This document shows positions 1 through 7,599 of a stretch of DNA of 8,574 nucleotides, one piece after another (the stretch's first letter is position 1; the number at the start of each line of letters is the position of its first letter). The DNA lies in contig JAMPXR010000091.1 in the NCBI GenBank assembly GCA_023701085.1, positions 1-8,574 on the forward strand. Direction: 5' to 3'. This stretch comes from Ramlibacter sp. (GTDB lineage Bacteria; Pseudomonadota; Gammaproteobacteria; Burkholderiales; Burkholderiaceae_C). The notes under the pieces are model-generated. The model made no database searches and was not told where the DNA came from. It saw nothing but the letters and a program-made list of their open reading frames with translations. Made by a program: the position numbers and the translations under genes.

Positions 1-2475
1 GTGCTTGCCGTTGATCTGCAGCACCAGCTCGATCTCGTCCTGTTTCAGCGCCTCTTCGTCGACCTTGGGCCAGGGGGCGTCGAGCAGTTCCCCCAGCCGC
101 TTCGCATAGCCCAGGGCGTGCCAGAGCTCGTGGGCGATGTGCGGCGTCGCCGGGTACAGCACGCGCAGCAGGATGCCAAAGCCTTCGCGCAGCGCGGCGG
201 CGGCGCCCGGCTCGTTGCCGCCCTTGAAGTCCTCCAGCGCGTTGAGCAGCTTCATGGCCCCGGACACCACGGTGTTGTACTGCATGCGCTGGTAGTCGTA
301 GTCCACCTGCTTGAGCACCGTGTGGATCTCGAAGCGCAGGTCCTTCGCCTGCTTGCCGAAGCCCGCCGCCGACTGCTCCGCGCCGTCCTGGGCGCCGAGC
401 TTGTAGCCGAAGTTCCACACCCGGCGCAGGAAGCGGAACGAGCCTTCCAGCGCCGCATCGTTCCACTCCAGCGTGGCCTCGGGCGGCGCGGTGAACATGG
501 TGTACAGGCGCGCCGTGTCGGCGCCGTATTTCTCGATCAGGTCCTGCGGGTCGACCCCGTTGTTCTTGGACTTGGACATCGTGGTCCAGCCTTCGCAGGC
601 CACCGGCAGCCCGTCGGCCTTGGACGTGGCCGAGATCACCTTCGCGTGTTCGTCGCGCACGATGTCGAGCTCGTCCACCCAGTAGTAGCGCTTGCCCTTG
701 TCACTCACGCGCACGAAGGCCTCGTTGAGCACCATGCCCTGCGTCAGCAGCCTGGTGAAGGGCTCGTCGATCTTGACCAGGCCGAAGTCACGCATCACCT
801 TGGTCCAGAACCGCGCGTACAGCAGGTGCAGGATGGCATGCTCGATGCCGCCGATGTACTGGTCCATCGGCATCCAGTAGGCGGCGCCGCGCCCCACCAT
901 CGCCTGATCGTCGCGCGGGTCGCAGTAGCGCATGTAATACCAGGCCGAATCCACGAAGGTGTCCATGGTGTCGGTCTCGCGCCGCGCATCCCGGCCGCAC
1001 ACCGGGCAGGCGGCCTTCAGGAAATCCGCGCGCTTGTTCAGCGGATTGCCGGACCCGTCGGGCACGCAGTCCTGCGGCAGCACGACCGGCAGGTCTTTCT
1101 CCGGCACCGGAACGGCGCCATGCTCGTCGCAATGGATGATGGGAATCGGCGTGCCCCAGTAACGCTGGCGGCTGATGCCCCAGTCGCGCAGCCGCCAGGT
1201 GGTGACTTTCTCGCCCAGGCCCTTGACCTCCAGCGCATGGGCGATGGCATCGATCGCCTCGCCGCAGGAAAAGCCGCTGAAGATGTCCGAATTGATGGTC
1301 ACGCCGCGCGCCGTGTCGGCGTACCAGTCGTGCCAGTGCTTGTAGTCGTAGTGCTCGCCGTCCACGTGCACCACCTGCATGATCGGCAGGTTGTACTTCA
1401 GCGCGAAGGCGAAATCGCGCTCGTCATGGCCGGGCACGCCCATCACGGCGCCGTCGCCGTAGCCCATGAGCACGTAGTTGCCCACCCACACGTCGACGGG
1501 CTCGTCGGTGATGGGATGGAACACGACCAGCCCGGTGGGCACGCCTTCCTTCTCGCGCAGGGCCAGCTCGGCCTCGGTCGTGCCGCCCTTGCGGCACTGC
1601 TCGACGAAGGCGGCCACGCGCGGATTGGTGCGCGCCGCGTGCGCGGCCAGCGGATGCTCGGGCGCGACGGCGCAGAAGGTCACGCCCATGAGGGTGTCGG
1701 CGCGCGTCGTGAACACGTACATCCTGCCGTTGTCGATCAGGTCGCCGTTGAAATCGCGGATGCCGTGCGTGAAGCAAAAGCGCACGCCTTCGCTCCTGCC
1801 GATCCAGTTCTCCTGCATCAGCTTGACGCGCTCGGGCCACCCGGGCAGCTTGTGCTGGACATGATCGAGCAGCTCTGCGGCGTAATCGGTGATCTTCAGA
1901 TAGTAGCCGGGAATCTCGCGCTTTTCCACCGAGGCGCCGGTGCGCCAGCCCTTGCCGTCGATCACCTGCTCGTTGGCCAGCACCGTCTGGTCCACCGGGT
2001 CCCAGTTCACCACCTGGGTCTTGCGGTAGGCAATGCCCTTTTCCAGCATCTTCAGGAACAGCCACTGGTTCCACTTGTAGTAGCTGGGGTCGCAGGTGGC
2101 GACCTCGCGCGACCAGTCGATCGCCAGGCCCATCGCCTGCATCTGCCGCTTCATGTAGGCGATGTTGTCGTAGGTCCACTGGGCCGGCGGCACGCCGTTC
2201 TTCATGGCCGCGTTCTCGGCGGGCAGGCCGAACGCGTCCCAGCCCATCGGCATGAGCACGTTGTACCCGTTCATGCGCAGGTAGCGCGTGAGCATGTCGT
2301 TGATGGTGTAGTTGCGCACATGGCCCATGTGCAGCTTGCCGCTCGGGTACGGCAGCATCGAGCAGGCGTAAAACTTCTTCTTGCCGGCGTCCTCCACCAC
2401 GCGGTACGCATCCCGCGCAACCCACTGCGCCTGGGCCGAACGCTCCACTTCCGAAGGGTTGTATTTCTCTTGCAT
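1..2475 (-). CDS. leuS: Leucyl-tRNA synthetase (class Ia), C-terminus cut off by window edge
   Basis: Charges tRNA-Leu with leucine in the cytoplasm and hydrolyses mischarged tRNA. The frame is open from ATG at 2475 to position 1 (825 codons, no stop). It begins [15 protein letters not shown], as bacterial LeuS does. The ATP-binding HIGH motif is HMGH at residues 49-52 (nt 2320-2331). The CP1 editing domain is intact: the threonine-rich peptide [11 protein letters not shown] lies at residues 256-266, and GHDERD at 349-354 carries the conserved aspartate. The catalytic-domain peptide [18 protein letters not shown] follows. The KMSKS loop reads TMSKS (residues 632-636, nt 568-582), so its first lysine is replaced while the second is kept. 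The window ends in the C-terminal domain at LQINGK. By comparison with E. coli LeuS (860 aa) about 50-60 residues are missing. It is the last gene of the bamE-dapB-exbBD-leuS run, 49 nt after exbD. A weak GGAT ribosome site lies just behind a 5-bp hairpin (arms 2485-2489 and 2498-2502). Confidence 0.97.
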   Translation of the reverse strand, partial: MQEKYNPSEVERSAQAQWVARDAYRVVEDAGKKKFYACSMLPYPSGKLHMGHVRNYTINDMLTRYLRMNGYNVLMPMGWDAFGLPAENAAMKNGVPPAQWTYDNIAYMKRQMQAMGLAIDWSREVATCDPSYYKWNQWLFLKMLEKGIAYRKTQVVNWDPVDQTVLANEQVIDGKGWRTGASVEKREIPGYYLKITDYAAELLDHVQHKLPGWPERVKLMQENWIGRSEGVRFCFTHGIRDFNGDLIDNGRMYVFTTRADTLMGVTFCAVAPEHPLAAHAARTNPRVAAFVEQCRKGGTTEAELALREKEGVPTGLVVFHPITDEPVDVWVGNYVLMGYGDGAVMGVPGHDERDFAFALKYNLPIMQVVHVDGEHYDYKHWHDWYADTARGVTINSDIFSGFSCGEAIDAIAHALEVKGLGEKVTTWRLRDWGISRQRYWGTPIPIIHCDEHGAVPVPEKDLPVVLPQDCVPDGSGNPLNKRADFLKAACPVCGRDARRETDTMDTFVDSAWYYMRYCDPRDDQAMVGRGAAYWMPMDQYIGGIEHAILHLLYARFWTKVMRDFGLVKIDEPFTRLLTQGMVLNEAFVRVSDKGKRYYWVDELDIVRDEHAKVISATSKADGLPVACEGWTTMSKSKNNGVDPQDLIEKYGADTARLYTMFTAPPEATLEWNDAALEGSFRFLRRVWNFGYKLGAQDGAEQSAAGFGKQAKDLRFEIHTVLKQVDYDYQRMQYNTVVSGAMKLLNALEDFKGGNEPGAAAALREGFGILLRVLYPATPHIAHELWHALGYAKRLGELLDAPWPKVDEEALKQDEIELVLQINGKH

Positions 2476-2510
2476 AAATGATCCGCCGGCTGTTTGCCCG
2501 GCCTGCTGGG

Positions 2511-2516
2511 ATTCTA
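2511..2516 (-). promoter_or_regulatory. Possible -10 element for leuS
   Basis: The minus strand reads TAGAAT here, one mismatch from the sigma-70 -10 consensus. It lies in the 49-nt gap between exbD and leuS and would give a leader of roughly 30 nt. I see no convincing -35 element at the right distance, which would fall inside the exbD coding region. This is a candidate for a secondary leuS promoter only; read-through from exbD is equally possible. Confidence 0.3.
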
Positions 2517-2524
2517 CGGGCGCC

Positions 2525-2950
2525 TCAGCGCGCCGGCTGCGGCGGCTGCGCGACGAAACCGATGCGGTTCAGGCCCGCCTTCTGGGCCGCGCCCATGACC
2601 TCCACCACGCGCCCGTACGGCACCGCCTGGTCCGCCCGCAGCTGCACCTCGGTGTCGGCGTTGCGCTGCGCGGCCTGGACCAGGCCCTCGGCGAGCTGGG
2701 GCAGCCCCATCGGCTGGTCGTCCAGGAAGATCCCCCCACCCTTGTCCAGCACGACAGTGACCCAGTTGCGGACCTCATCCGGCTTCGCGGCGTCGGTGCG
2801 CGGCAAGTCGAGCCGAATGGAGCTGCCCAGCAATGGCGCGGTGATGATGAAAATCACGACCAGCACCAGCATCACGTCCACCAGCGGCGTCATGTTGATG
2901 TCGCTCATGGGCTCGGGGCCCCGGCTGCGCTCGAGCCGTCCGAAGCTCAC
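2525..2950 (-). CDS. exbD: ExbD/TolR-type biopolymer transport protein
   Basis: Inner-membrane partner of ExbB. Together they form a proton-driven motor that energises TonB-dependent outer-membrane transport (or, in the Tol version, envelope constriction). The product is 141 aa, the family's usual length. It has a short cytoplasmic N-terminus, one membrane segment (about residues 24-40, in the stretch [16 protein letters not shown]) and a periplasmic domain ending in GLNRIGFV. The membrane aspartate D25 sits at the same number as the essential D25 of E. coli ExbD. I chose the GTG start at 2950 because it gives the SFGRLE opening, has GGGGA just upstream and overlaps the exbB stop as GTGA, a typical translational-coupling arrangement. 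An internal ATG (residue 15, nt 2908) precedes [10 protein letters not shown] and would leave only 10 residues before the aspartate, so it is less likely. ExbD versus TolR cannot be settled by eye; no tonB or tolA/tolB/pal gene is in view. Confidence 0.93.
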   Translation of the reverse strand: MSFGRLERSRGPEPMSDINMTPLVDVMLVLVVIFIITAPLLGSSIRLDLPRTDAAKPDEVRNWVTVVLDKGGGIFLDDQPMGLPQLAEGLVQAAQRNADTEVQLRADQAVPYGRVVEVMGAAQKAGLNRIGFVAQPPQPAR

Positions 2951-3687
2951 GATGTCCCCGCGCGCGCCGCCGGGGCGGCTGTCGCGGCCGCGAGGCCCCC
3001 GCCCGCGCCCTGGGCTCGCCGCGGCCCGGCCTGCGCGCGCTCGGTCCCGGCGGCGTGGGTGAGCAGCTCGCGCAGGTCGCGGGCGAACCCCTCCAGGTCG
3101 GCCTCGATGCGGCCGATCAGGCGGCCGAAGACGTTGTAGCCGAGCACGGCCGGGATCGCGACGGCCAGGCCCGCCGCGGTCATGATCAGCGCCTCGCCCA
3201 CCGGCGCCGCCACCTTGTCGAGCGTGATCTGGCCCGCCACGGCGATGCCGGTGAGCGCGTGGTAGATGGCCCAGACCGTGCCCAGCAGCCCGACGAAGGG
3301 GGCGGTGGAGCCCACGCTGGCGAGCAGCACCTGCCCGAACTGCAATTTGCCCAGCACCTGGTGCAAGGCATCGCGCAGGACGCGCGTGAGCTGCTGCGAC
3401 CGGTCGCCCGCCGCCGCCAGCGAGCCGGGGTGCTCGGCCTGGGTCGCCACGATCAGCGGCAGGACCAGCGATTCCCGGTCGAAACCGCCCACCACCTGGC
3501 GTGCCTGCTCGACCGACGCGCACTGCCAGAAAGCGGCCGTGCTGCGCCCGACGTCGCGCTGGGCGCGGCGCAGCAGCCAAGACTTCCACAGGATGACGAC
3601 CCAGCTGGCCACCGACATGGCCAGCAGCAGGACGGCCACGGCCCGTGTGACCGCATCGCCCTGCGAGAACAACTCGCCAAAGCTCAT
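2947..3687 (-). CDS. exbB: ExbB/TolQ/MotA-family proton channel protein
   Basis: Forms the proton channel of the ExbB-ExbD motor in the inner membrane. The product is 246 aa (E. coli ExbB has 244). Three membrane segments are visible: about residues 16-34, 118-141 (family signature APFVGLLGTVWAIYHA, 129-144) and 164-187 (GEALIMTAAGLAVAIPAVLGY). The channel residues T137, T170 and E165 line up with E. coli T148, T181 and E176 at a constant offset of 11. The C-terminal 40 residues are Ala/Gly/Arg-rich and not conserved. The ATG at 3687 has GGGAGG seven nt upstream. It lies 40 nt after dapB, and its TGA overlaps the exbD GTG. Probably cotranscribed with dapB and exbD. Confidence 0.94.
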   Translation of the reverse strand: MSFGELFSQGDAVTRAVAVLLLAMSVASWVVILWKSWLLRRAQRDVGRSTAAFWQCASVEQARQVVGGFDRESLVLPLIVATQAEHPGSLAAAGDRSQQLTRVLRDALHQVLGKLQFGQVLLASVGSTAPFVGLLGTVWAIYHALTGIAVAGQITLDKVAAPVGEALIMTAAGLAVAIPAVLGYNVFGRLIGRIEADLEGFARDLRELLTHAAGTERAQAGPRRAQGAGGGLAAATAAPAARAGTS

Positions 3688-3727
3688 TTCAGCGCCTCCC
3701 CCCGCCCGCCGGCGCCTTCGCGGGCAT

Positions 3728-4546
3728 TCAACGCAGTCCGAGCACGTCGAACATGTCGAACAGGCCGCTGCGCTTGCCGGCCAGGAACCGCACGGCGCGC
3801 AGGCTGCCCTGCGCGTAGGTGGCGCGGCTGGCGGACTTGTGGGTGATTTCGATGCGCTCGCCGGTGCCGGCGAACAGCACGGTGTGGTCGCCGACGATGT
3901 CGCCCCCGCGGATCGTGGAAAAACCAATCGTGGAAGGATCGCGCTCGCCGGTGACGCCCTCGCGCGCATAAACCGCGCAATCCTTCAGCTTGCGGCCCAG
4001 GGCCTGCGCCACCACCTCGCCCATCTTCAACGCGGTGCCCGAGGGGGCGTCGACCTTGTGGCGGTGATGGGCCTCGATGATCTCGATGTCGTAGCCGCTC
4101 GCCAGCGCCTTGGCCGCCATCTCCAGCAGCTTGAGCGTCACGTTGACGCCGACGCTCATATTGGGCGCCATCACGACCGCGATGTCGCGGGCGGCGTCGG
4201 CGATTTGCTGCTTCTGCCCATCGTGGAACCCGGTCGTGCCGATCACGGCATTGACGCCGCGCTCGCGGCAGGCTGTCAGGACAGCCAGCGTGCCCTCCGG
4301 GCGCGTGAAATCGATCAGCACGCCCGCGTCGGCCAGCCCGACCGCCGGGTCCGACGAAATCGGCACCCCGCTGGCATGGCCCAGGAAAGCCGCCGCGTCG
4401 TTGCCGATGGCCGGGCTCGACGCAATGTCGAGCGCGCCGGTCAGCTGGCAGTCGCCGGAGGCGCGGATGGCCTCGATCAGCATATGGCCCATGCGCCCGC
4501 TGGCGCCGGCGACCGCGACCTTGTGCATGGAGGGGGATGCGGCCAT
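3728..4546 (-). CDS. dapB: 4-hydroxy-tetrahydrodipicolinate reductase
   Basis: Reduces 4-hydroxy-tetrahydrodipicolinate with NAD(P)H in the diaminopimelate/lysine pathway, supplying cell-wall peptide and lysine; cytoplasmic. The product is 272 aa, the usual length. The N-terminal Rossmann fold carries GASGRMG at residues 14-20 for nucleotide binding. The family signature [15 protein letters not shown] is at 158-172, with H160, H161 and K164 matching the catalytic H159/H160/K163 of E. coli DapB. GTTGF (103-107) and APNMSVGVN (127-135) are also family motifs. The ATG at 4546 has AAGGA seven nt upstream, overlapping the bamE stop codon; a second ATG at 4528 has no ribosome site. It starts 11 nt after bamE and so is likely cotranscribed with it. 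Confidence 0.97.
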   Translation of the reverse strand: MAASPSMHKVAVAGASGRMGHMLIEAIRASGDCQLTGALDIASSPAIGNDAAAFLGHASGVPISSDPAVGLADAGVLIDFTRPEGTLAVLTACRERGVNAVIGTTGFHDGQKQQIADAARDIAVVMAPNMSVGVNVTLKLLEMAAKALASGYDIEIIEAHHRHKVDAPSGTALKMGEVVAQALGRKLKDCAVYAREGVTGERDPSTIGFSTIRGGDIVGDHTVLFAGTGERIEITHKSASRATYAQGSLRAVRFLAGKRSGLFDMFDVLGLR

Positions 4547-4557
4547 GGCCTGTTCCT

Positions 4558-5136
4558 TCAGCGGGCCGGCTCTTCCAGCGGCGGATAGCTGGCCGCGGGC
4601 GCCGCCGCGGCGGGGGCCTGCGCTGCATCCAGGGCCGCCGTGGACCCGGGGCCGGCCGCCGGCGGCCGGGGCGTGGAAAACTGCTTCAGCGCCTCCTCGC
4701 TGGCTTCGAGCTCGGGCACCTTGCCGGCCTTGCCCTTGCGGCCCAGGCTCGCCACGAACTCCGCCTCGCTGGGCATTTCGTCGCCTTCGAAGCGCTCGAG
4801 CAGGTTGTTCCTGAAGAACACCGCCAGTTTGCGCTGCTGCGGCTCCAGCCCCTGGCGCTTGAGCGTAAAGACGTAATCCCAGCGGTCGGCATGAAAGACG
4901 CTGCTGACCAGGGGCGTGCCCAGGATGTCGCGCACCTGCTGCCGGTTCATGCCCGGCTTGATGGCCTCGACCTGCTCCCTGGCAACGAAATTGCCCTGCA
5001 CCACTTCCACCTTGTACGGCGCGATCGACCCCACGAGGCGATTGCTCACATTGTCGAAAGTGCCGCAGGCGCTTGCCATCACGCAGGCCGTCAGGACCGT
5101 GGCGAGACGGAGGGCACGGGGGGACGTCGGGGACAT
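4558..5136 (-). CDS. bamE: BamE/SmpA outer-membrane assembly lipoprotein with long C-terminal tail
   Basis: Lipoprotein subunit of the BAM complex, which inserts beta-barrel proteins into the outer membrane. The product is 192 aa from the ATG at 5136. A TTG two codons upstream could extend it, but neither start has a clear ribosome site. An export signal (residues 1-23) leads to the likely lipidated C24 (ASAC, then GTFDN). C18, in LTAC, is an alternative that fits the lipobox consensus better but aligns worse with family members. The BamE domain shows [11 protein letters not shown] (41-51), IKPGM (59-63) and [19 protein letters not shown] (72-90). After about residue 125 comes a charged linker and a Pro/Ala-rich tail to residue 192; E. 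coli BamE is only 113 aa. It is the first gene of the bamE-dapB-exbB-exbD-leuS run and is divergent from fur. Confidence 0.93.
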   Translation of the reverse strand: MSPTSPRALRLATVLTACVMASACGTFDNVSNRLVGSIAPYKVEVVQGNFVAREQVEAIKPGMNRQQVRDILGTPLVSSVFHADRWDYVFTLKRQGLEPQQRKLAVFFRNNLLERFEGDEMPSEAEFVASLGRKGKAGKVPELEASEEALKQFSTPRPPAAGPGSTAALDAAQAPAAAAPAASYPPLEEPAR

Positions 5137-5153
5137 GGGCAAAGCGGTAGCGA

Positions 5154-5159
5154 TATGAT
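5154..5159 (+). promoter_or_regulatory. Possible -10 element for fur
   Basis: TATGAT is one mismatch from the sigma-70 -10 consensus and lies 48 nt before the fur start. The expected -35 position falls in the GC-rich start of bamE and shows no good match. It would give a leader of about 40 nt that contains a 7-bp inverted repeat (5171-5177 with 5192-5198). Confidence 0.35.
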
Positions 5160-5165
5160 CAAAAG

Positions 5166-5171
5166 ATTGTA
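5166..5171 (-). promoter_or_regulatory. Possible -10 element for bamE
   Basis: The minus strand reads TACAAT, one mismatch from consensus, 29 nt before the bamE ATG. The -35 region is weak. It lies next to the fur -10 candidate, so the two divergent promoters would overlap and could interfere with each other. Confidence 0.35.
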
Positions 5172-5207
5172 GCGGCTGGCCGCCCTGGGAAAGCCGCTGG
5201 AAAAACC

Positions 5208-5660
5208 ATGGCCAACATCGACGAACTCAAGAGCACCGGCTTGAAGGCCACGCTGCCCCGCTTGAAGATTCTGGACGTGTTCCAGAAAGGCGCGCAGCGC
5301 CACATGACGGCCGAAGACGTGTTCCGGGTGCTGCTCGAAGAGCGCTCGGACATCGGCCTGGCCACGGTGTACCGCGTTCTCACGCAGTTCGAACAGGCCG
5401 GCATTCTGTCGCGCAGCCACTTCGAAAGCGGCAAGGCGGTGTACGAGCTCAACGAGGGAACCCACCACGACCATCTGGTGTGCCTGGACTGCGGCCGGGT
5501 CGAGGAGTTCTACGATGCGGAAATCGAGAAACGCCAGCACGCGGTGGCCAAGACCAAGGGCTTCATGATCGCGGAGCACGCGCTCAGCCTGTACGCGCAT
5601 TGCACGAAAGAGAACTGTCCGAACAGGGATCGGGGGCCGGGGGTCGGCGGCCAGTCCTAG
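5208..5660 (+). CDS. fur: Ferric uptake regulator
   Basis: Metal-responsive DNA-binding repressor that, with Fe(II), shuts down iron-uptake genes; cytoplasmic dimer. The product is 150 aa. It has an N-terminal winged helix with [12 protein letters not shown] (11-22) and the recognition-helix region [19 protein letters not shown] (49-67). The metal-binding part shows H32, HHDH (86-89), CxxC (C92, C95) and a second C-terminal pair C132/C137. The start at 5208 has only a weak GGA seven nt upstream. The last ten or so residues ([11 protein letters not shown]) are Gly-rich and look non-conserved; they are encoded by sequence belonging to an inverted repeat across the fur/hprK junction. It is the only complete plus-strand gene here, divergent from bamE and convergent with hprK (19-bp gap). 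No convincing Fur box was seen upstream. Confidence 0.97.
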   Translation: MANIDELKSTGLKATLPRLKILDVFQKGAQRHMTAEDVFRVLLEERSDIGLATVYRVLTQFEQAGILSRSHFESGKAVYELNEGTHHDHLVCLDCGRVEEFYDAEIEKRQHAVAKTKGFMIAEHALSLYAHCTKENCPNRDRGPGVGGQS

Positions 5661-5673
5661 GGACCCCGATCCC
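5626..5673. terminator. Inverted repeat at the fur/hprK convergent junction, possible two-way terminator
   Basis: A perfect 10-bp inverted repeat, GGGATCGGGG (5626-5635) with CCCCGATCCC (5664-5673), spans the end of fur and the 19-bp gap before the hprK stop. An alternative hairpin is GGGGTC (5640-5645) with GACCCC (5662-5667). There is no T-run on either strand, so a standard intrinsic terminator is not shown; a structured 3' end or Rho-assisted stop is an inference. Confidence 0.35.
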
Positions 5674-5679
5674 CGCGCC

Positions 5680-6630
5680 CTACTTGTCCTGCTCCATCGC
5701 CCGGCGGTGCCGCTCGACGAACTCCTGGTAGGTGTCCACCCCGCGCAATTGCAGGATGGTGTTGCGCACCGCCGCCTCGACCAGCACGGCGATGTTGCGA
5801 CCGGCCACGACCTGGATCACCGCCTTGCGGACCGGCACGCCCAACACATCCTGGGTGAGCGGCTCGTACGGCAGTCGTTCGTATTCGCGCTCCATGGTGT
5901 CCTTGCGCACCAGGTGCACGATCAGCTTGAGCCGCATCTTCCGGCGCACGGCCGTTTCGCCGAAGATGGCGCGGATGTCGAGCAGGCCGATGCCGCGCAC
6001 CTCCAGCAGGTTCTGCAGCAGTTCCGGGCAGCGGCCCTCGATGGTGGTCTGGTTGATCCGGTACAGGTCCACGGCGTCGTCGGCCACCAGTCCCTGGCCG
6101 CGCGAGATCAGTTCCAGGCCCAGCTCGCTCTTGCCCAGCCCGGATTCGCCGGTGATCATGACCCCCAGCCCGAGAATGTCCATGAAGACGCCGTGCATCG
6201 AGGTGCGCTCGGCGAAGTGCTTGGACAGGTAGGCGCGCAGCACGTCGATGACGAAGGCCGACGGCTCGTGCGTCGCGAACATGGGAATCTGCGCGCGCTC
6301 GCACATCGACAGCAGGGCATCGGGCGCCACCTGGCCGTCGGTGAGCACCAGCACCGGCGGCTCCAGCGTGACGATGCGCGAGATGCGCCGGGCGCAATCG
6401 TCGGAGGTCGCGTTGGTCAGATAGGCGATTTCCCGCTGCCCGAGGATCTGGACGCGGTACGGGTGGATGTAGTTGAGGTAGCCCACCAGATCGGCGCCGG
6501 AGCGGGCCGCGCGCACGGCCACTTCATCGAACCGGCGCTCCGAGGCGCCCAGCCCCGCGACCCATTCCCACTTGAGCTGGGCCCGGTGGTTTTCGAACAG
6601 GACGTCCGCACTGACGACGGTCGGTTTCAC
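5680..6630 (-). CDS. hprK: HPr kinase/phosphorylase
   Basis: Phosphorylates and dephosphorylates HPr-like carrier proteins on serine. In betaproteobacteria the likely partner is an HPr/Npr-type protein of the regulatory PTS branch. The product is 316 aa, the usual length. It has an N-terminal HprK domain (about 1-130) and a kinase domain with H146 in MHGVF. The Walker A loop GESGLGKS is at 161-168, acidic pair D184-D185 follows, and the family signature [15 protein letters not shown] is at 210-224. The C-terminal [18 protein letters not shown] stretch is also typical. The start is GTG at 6630, with GAAAGG just upstream; the next in-frame ATG lies far inside. It begins 13 nt after ptsN and is almost certainly cotranscribed with it. 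Partners HPr, enzyme I and a sugar EII are not in this window. Confidence 0.96.
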   Translation of the reverse strand: MKPTVVSADVLFENHRAQLKWEWVAGLGASERRFDEVAVRAARSGADLVGYLNYIHPYRVQILGQREIAYLTNATSDDCARRISRIVTLEPPVLVLTDGQVAPDALLSMCERAQIPMFATHEPSAFVIDVLRAYLSKHFAERTSMHGVFMDILGLGVMITGESGLGKSELGLELISRGQGLVADDAVDLYRINQTTIEGRCPELLQNLLEVRGIGLLDIRAIFGETAVRRKMRLKLIVHLVRKDTMEREYERLPYEPLTQDVLGVPVRKAVIQVVAGRNIAVLVEAAVRNTILQLRGVDTYQEFVERHRRAMEQDK

Positions 6631-6643
6631 GAACCCTTTCGCC

Positions 6644-7111
6644 TCAGGCCGGCTGCGCCGATTGCCAGGTCGCGATCAGCCGGTGCAGCTCGGCCGCGTC
6701 GGTGCTGGCCTTGATCTTCTCGCGCAAGGGCGCGTCGCTCAGCAACTCGGCAATTTCGGACAGGATCTCCAGGTGCTTCTGGGTGGCCGCCTCGGGCACG
6801 AGCAGGAAGATCAGCAGGCCCACCGGCTGCTCATCGGGCGCATCGAACCCGATCGGCTGGGCCAGCCGGAACAGCGCGGCCATGGGCGCCTTCAGGCCCT
6901 TGATGCGGCCGTGCGGGATCGCCACCCCATGCCCGAGTCCCGTGGAGCCCAGGCGCTCGCGCGCGAACAGGCTGTCGGTGATCAGCGCCCGCGACAGGCC
7001 GTGCAGGTTTTCGAAGAGCAACCCGGCTTCCTCGAAGGCGCGCTTCTTGCTGGTCGCATCGACGCTCACGAGCACTTGAGCGGCCGGCAGGATGGATGCG
7101 AGTCGATTCAT
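6644..7111 (-). CDS. ptsN: PTS IIA-like nitrogen regulatory protein (EIIA-Ntr)
   Basis: Phosphoryl acceptor at the end of the nitrogen-related PTS (PtsP to PtsO to PtsN). It is a regulatory protein that controls partners rather than transporting sugar. The product is 155 aa, the family's usual length. The active-site histidine is H67 in [17 protein letters not shown], matching H73 of E. coli Pts[26 protein letters not shown] is the family's typical C-terminal core. I chose the ATG at 7111 (opening MNRLASILP); an upstream in-frame GTG at 7135 would lie in the palindromic leader. Its ribosome site is weak (CGGA). hprK follows 13 nt downstream. hpf lies upstream but is separated by a hairpin terminator, so ptsN probably depends on its own promoter or on read-through. 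Confidence 0.96.
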   Translation of the reverse strand: MNRLASILPAAQVLVSVDATSKKRAFEEAGLLFENLHGLSRALITDSLFARERLGSTGLGHGVAIPHGRIKGLKAPMAALFRLAQPIGFDAPDEQPVGLLIFLLVPEAATQKHLEILSEIAELLSDAPLREKIKASTDAAELHRLIATWQSAQPA

Positions 7112-7184
7112 GGTCCGTGTTGGCGAATTATGCACCCCATGGGGCGCCCCGCACCAAAACGCGGGGGGCGGCTCGTCCGTGGAC
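7112..7184 (-). promoter_or_regulatory. ptsN leader with CATAAT box and stacked GC palindromes
   Basis: The minus strand has CATAAT (7126-7131), one mismatch from a -10 box, 14 nt before the ptsN ATG. That spacing would leave an almost leaderless transcript, so it is only a weak promoter candidate. Just upstream are CCCCATGGGG (7135-7144) and GGGGCGCCCC (7141-7150), which share one arm. CCCCGC (7147-7152) also pairs with GCGGGG (7161-7166) across an 8-nt loop. These pairings exclude each other, which suggests alternative folds or operator half-sites. Function is not known. Confidence 0.35.
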
Positions 7185-7190
7185 AGCCAA

Positions 7191-7222
7191 GAAAGAAAGA
7201 GGCGCCCGGCGGGCGCCTCTTT
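7191..7222 (-). terminator. Intrinsic terminator after hpf
   Basis: A perfect 12-bp stem (7196-7207 with 7211-7222, arm AAAGAGGCGCCC) closes a 3-nt loop, 14 nt after the hpf stop. In the hpf direction it is followed by TTTCTTTCTT counting the end of the stem, an adequate U-rich tail. On the plus strand the stem is followed by TTTTGGGCTTTTT, but no plus-strand gene ends here. It would stop or attenuate transcription before ptsN. Confidence 0.8.
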
Positions 7223-7235
7223 TGGGCTTTTTGCC

Positions 7236-7565
7236 TTACATCACACGCTTGGGCGCGTCGTGATGATGGTCCTGCAGGCGGGTTTTGTGCCTGCCGACCT
7301 GGCGGTCGAGCTTGTCCACGAGTTCGTCGAGCGCGGCGTACAGGTCCTCATGGGAACTTTCCGCGAACATGTCGTTGCCCTTCACGTGGATCTTGCATTC
7401 GGCACGCTGTCGTCGTTCCTTTTCCTTCTGCTTTTCAATGGTGAGCAGCACCTTGATGTCCACGACCTGGTCAAAGTGCCTGGTGATCCGATCAAGCTTG
7501 GTGGTCACGTAGTTGCGCAGGGCCTGGGTAACTTCCAGATGGTGACCGCTGATCGTCAAATTCAT
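7236..7565 (-). CDS. hpf: Ribosome hibernation promoting factor, short form
   Basis: Binds the decoding centre of the 30S subunit in stationary phase and inactivates or dimerises ribosomes. The product is 109 aa, the short form with no C-terminal dimerisation domain (E. coli HPF has 95 aa, YfiA 113). The family motifs [13 protein letters not shown] (1-13), [14 protein letters not shown] (19-32), the basic helix [13 protein letters not shown] (44-56) and [31 protein letters not shown] (60-90, several family blocks) are all visible. The tail carries a His triplet (100-102) typical of proteobacterial members. The ATG at 7565 has AGGAGG (7572-7577) exactly six nt upstream, the strongest ribosome site among the conserved genes here. 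An own promoter is visible at 7656-7684 and a terminator follows the gene, so it appears to be transcribed alone. Confidence 0.96.
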   Translation of the reverse strand: MNLTISGHHLEVTQALRNYVTTKLDRITRHFDQVVDIKVLLTIEKQKEKERRQRAECKIHVKGNDMFAESSHEDLYAALDELVDKLDRQVGRHKTRLQDHHHDAPKRVM

Positions 7566-7599
7566 GAGTAGCCTCCTGTTACTGCACTCTGGTTGAGAT

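Noticed and set aside
1..2481. 826-codon open frame on the plus strand opposite leuS
   Set aside because: Antisense shadow caused by GC-rich codon usage. Its translation is a His/Val/Arg/Gly-rich string with no family motif, while the minus strand is unmistakably LeuS.
2951..3589. N-terminal extension of the exbD frame to 3589
   Set aside because: It runs out of frame through exbB, is Arg/Gly/Ala-rich without motifs, and the GTGA overlap start at 2950 explains exbD fully.
3266..4588. 440-codon plus-strand frame across exbB and dapB
   Set aside because: Antisense shadow; both opposite genes have intact catalytic or channel motifs.
5152..5172. Possible Fur box between bamE and fur
   Set aside because: Comparison with the 7-1-7 Fur consensus gives only about half the positions, no better than expected for a short AT-richer patch.
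5707..6714. 335-codon plus-strand frame across hprK
   Set aside because: Antisense shadow of hprK with a His/Gln/Val-rich nonsense composition.
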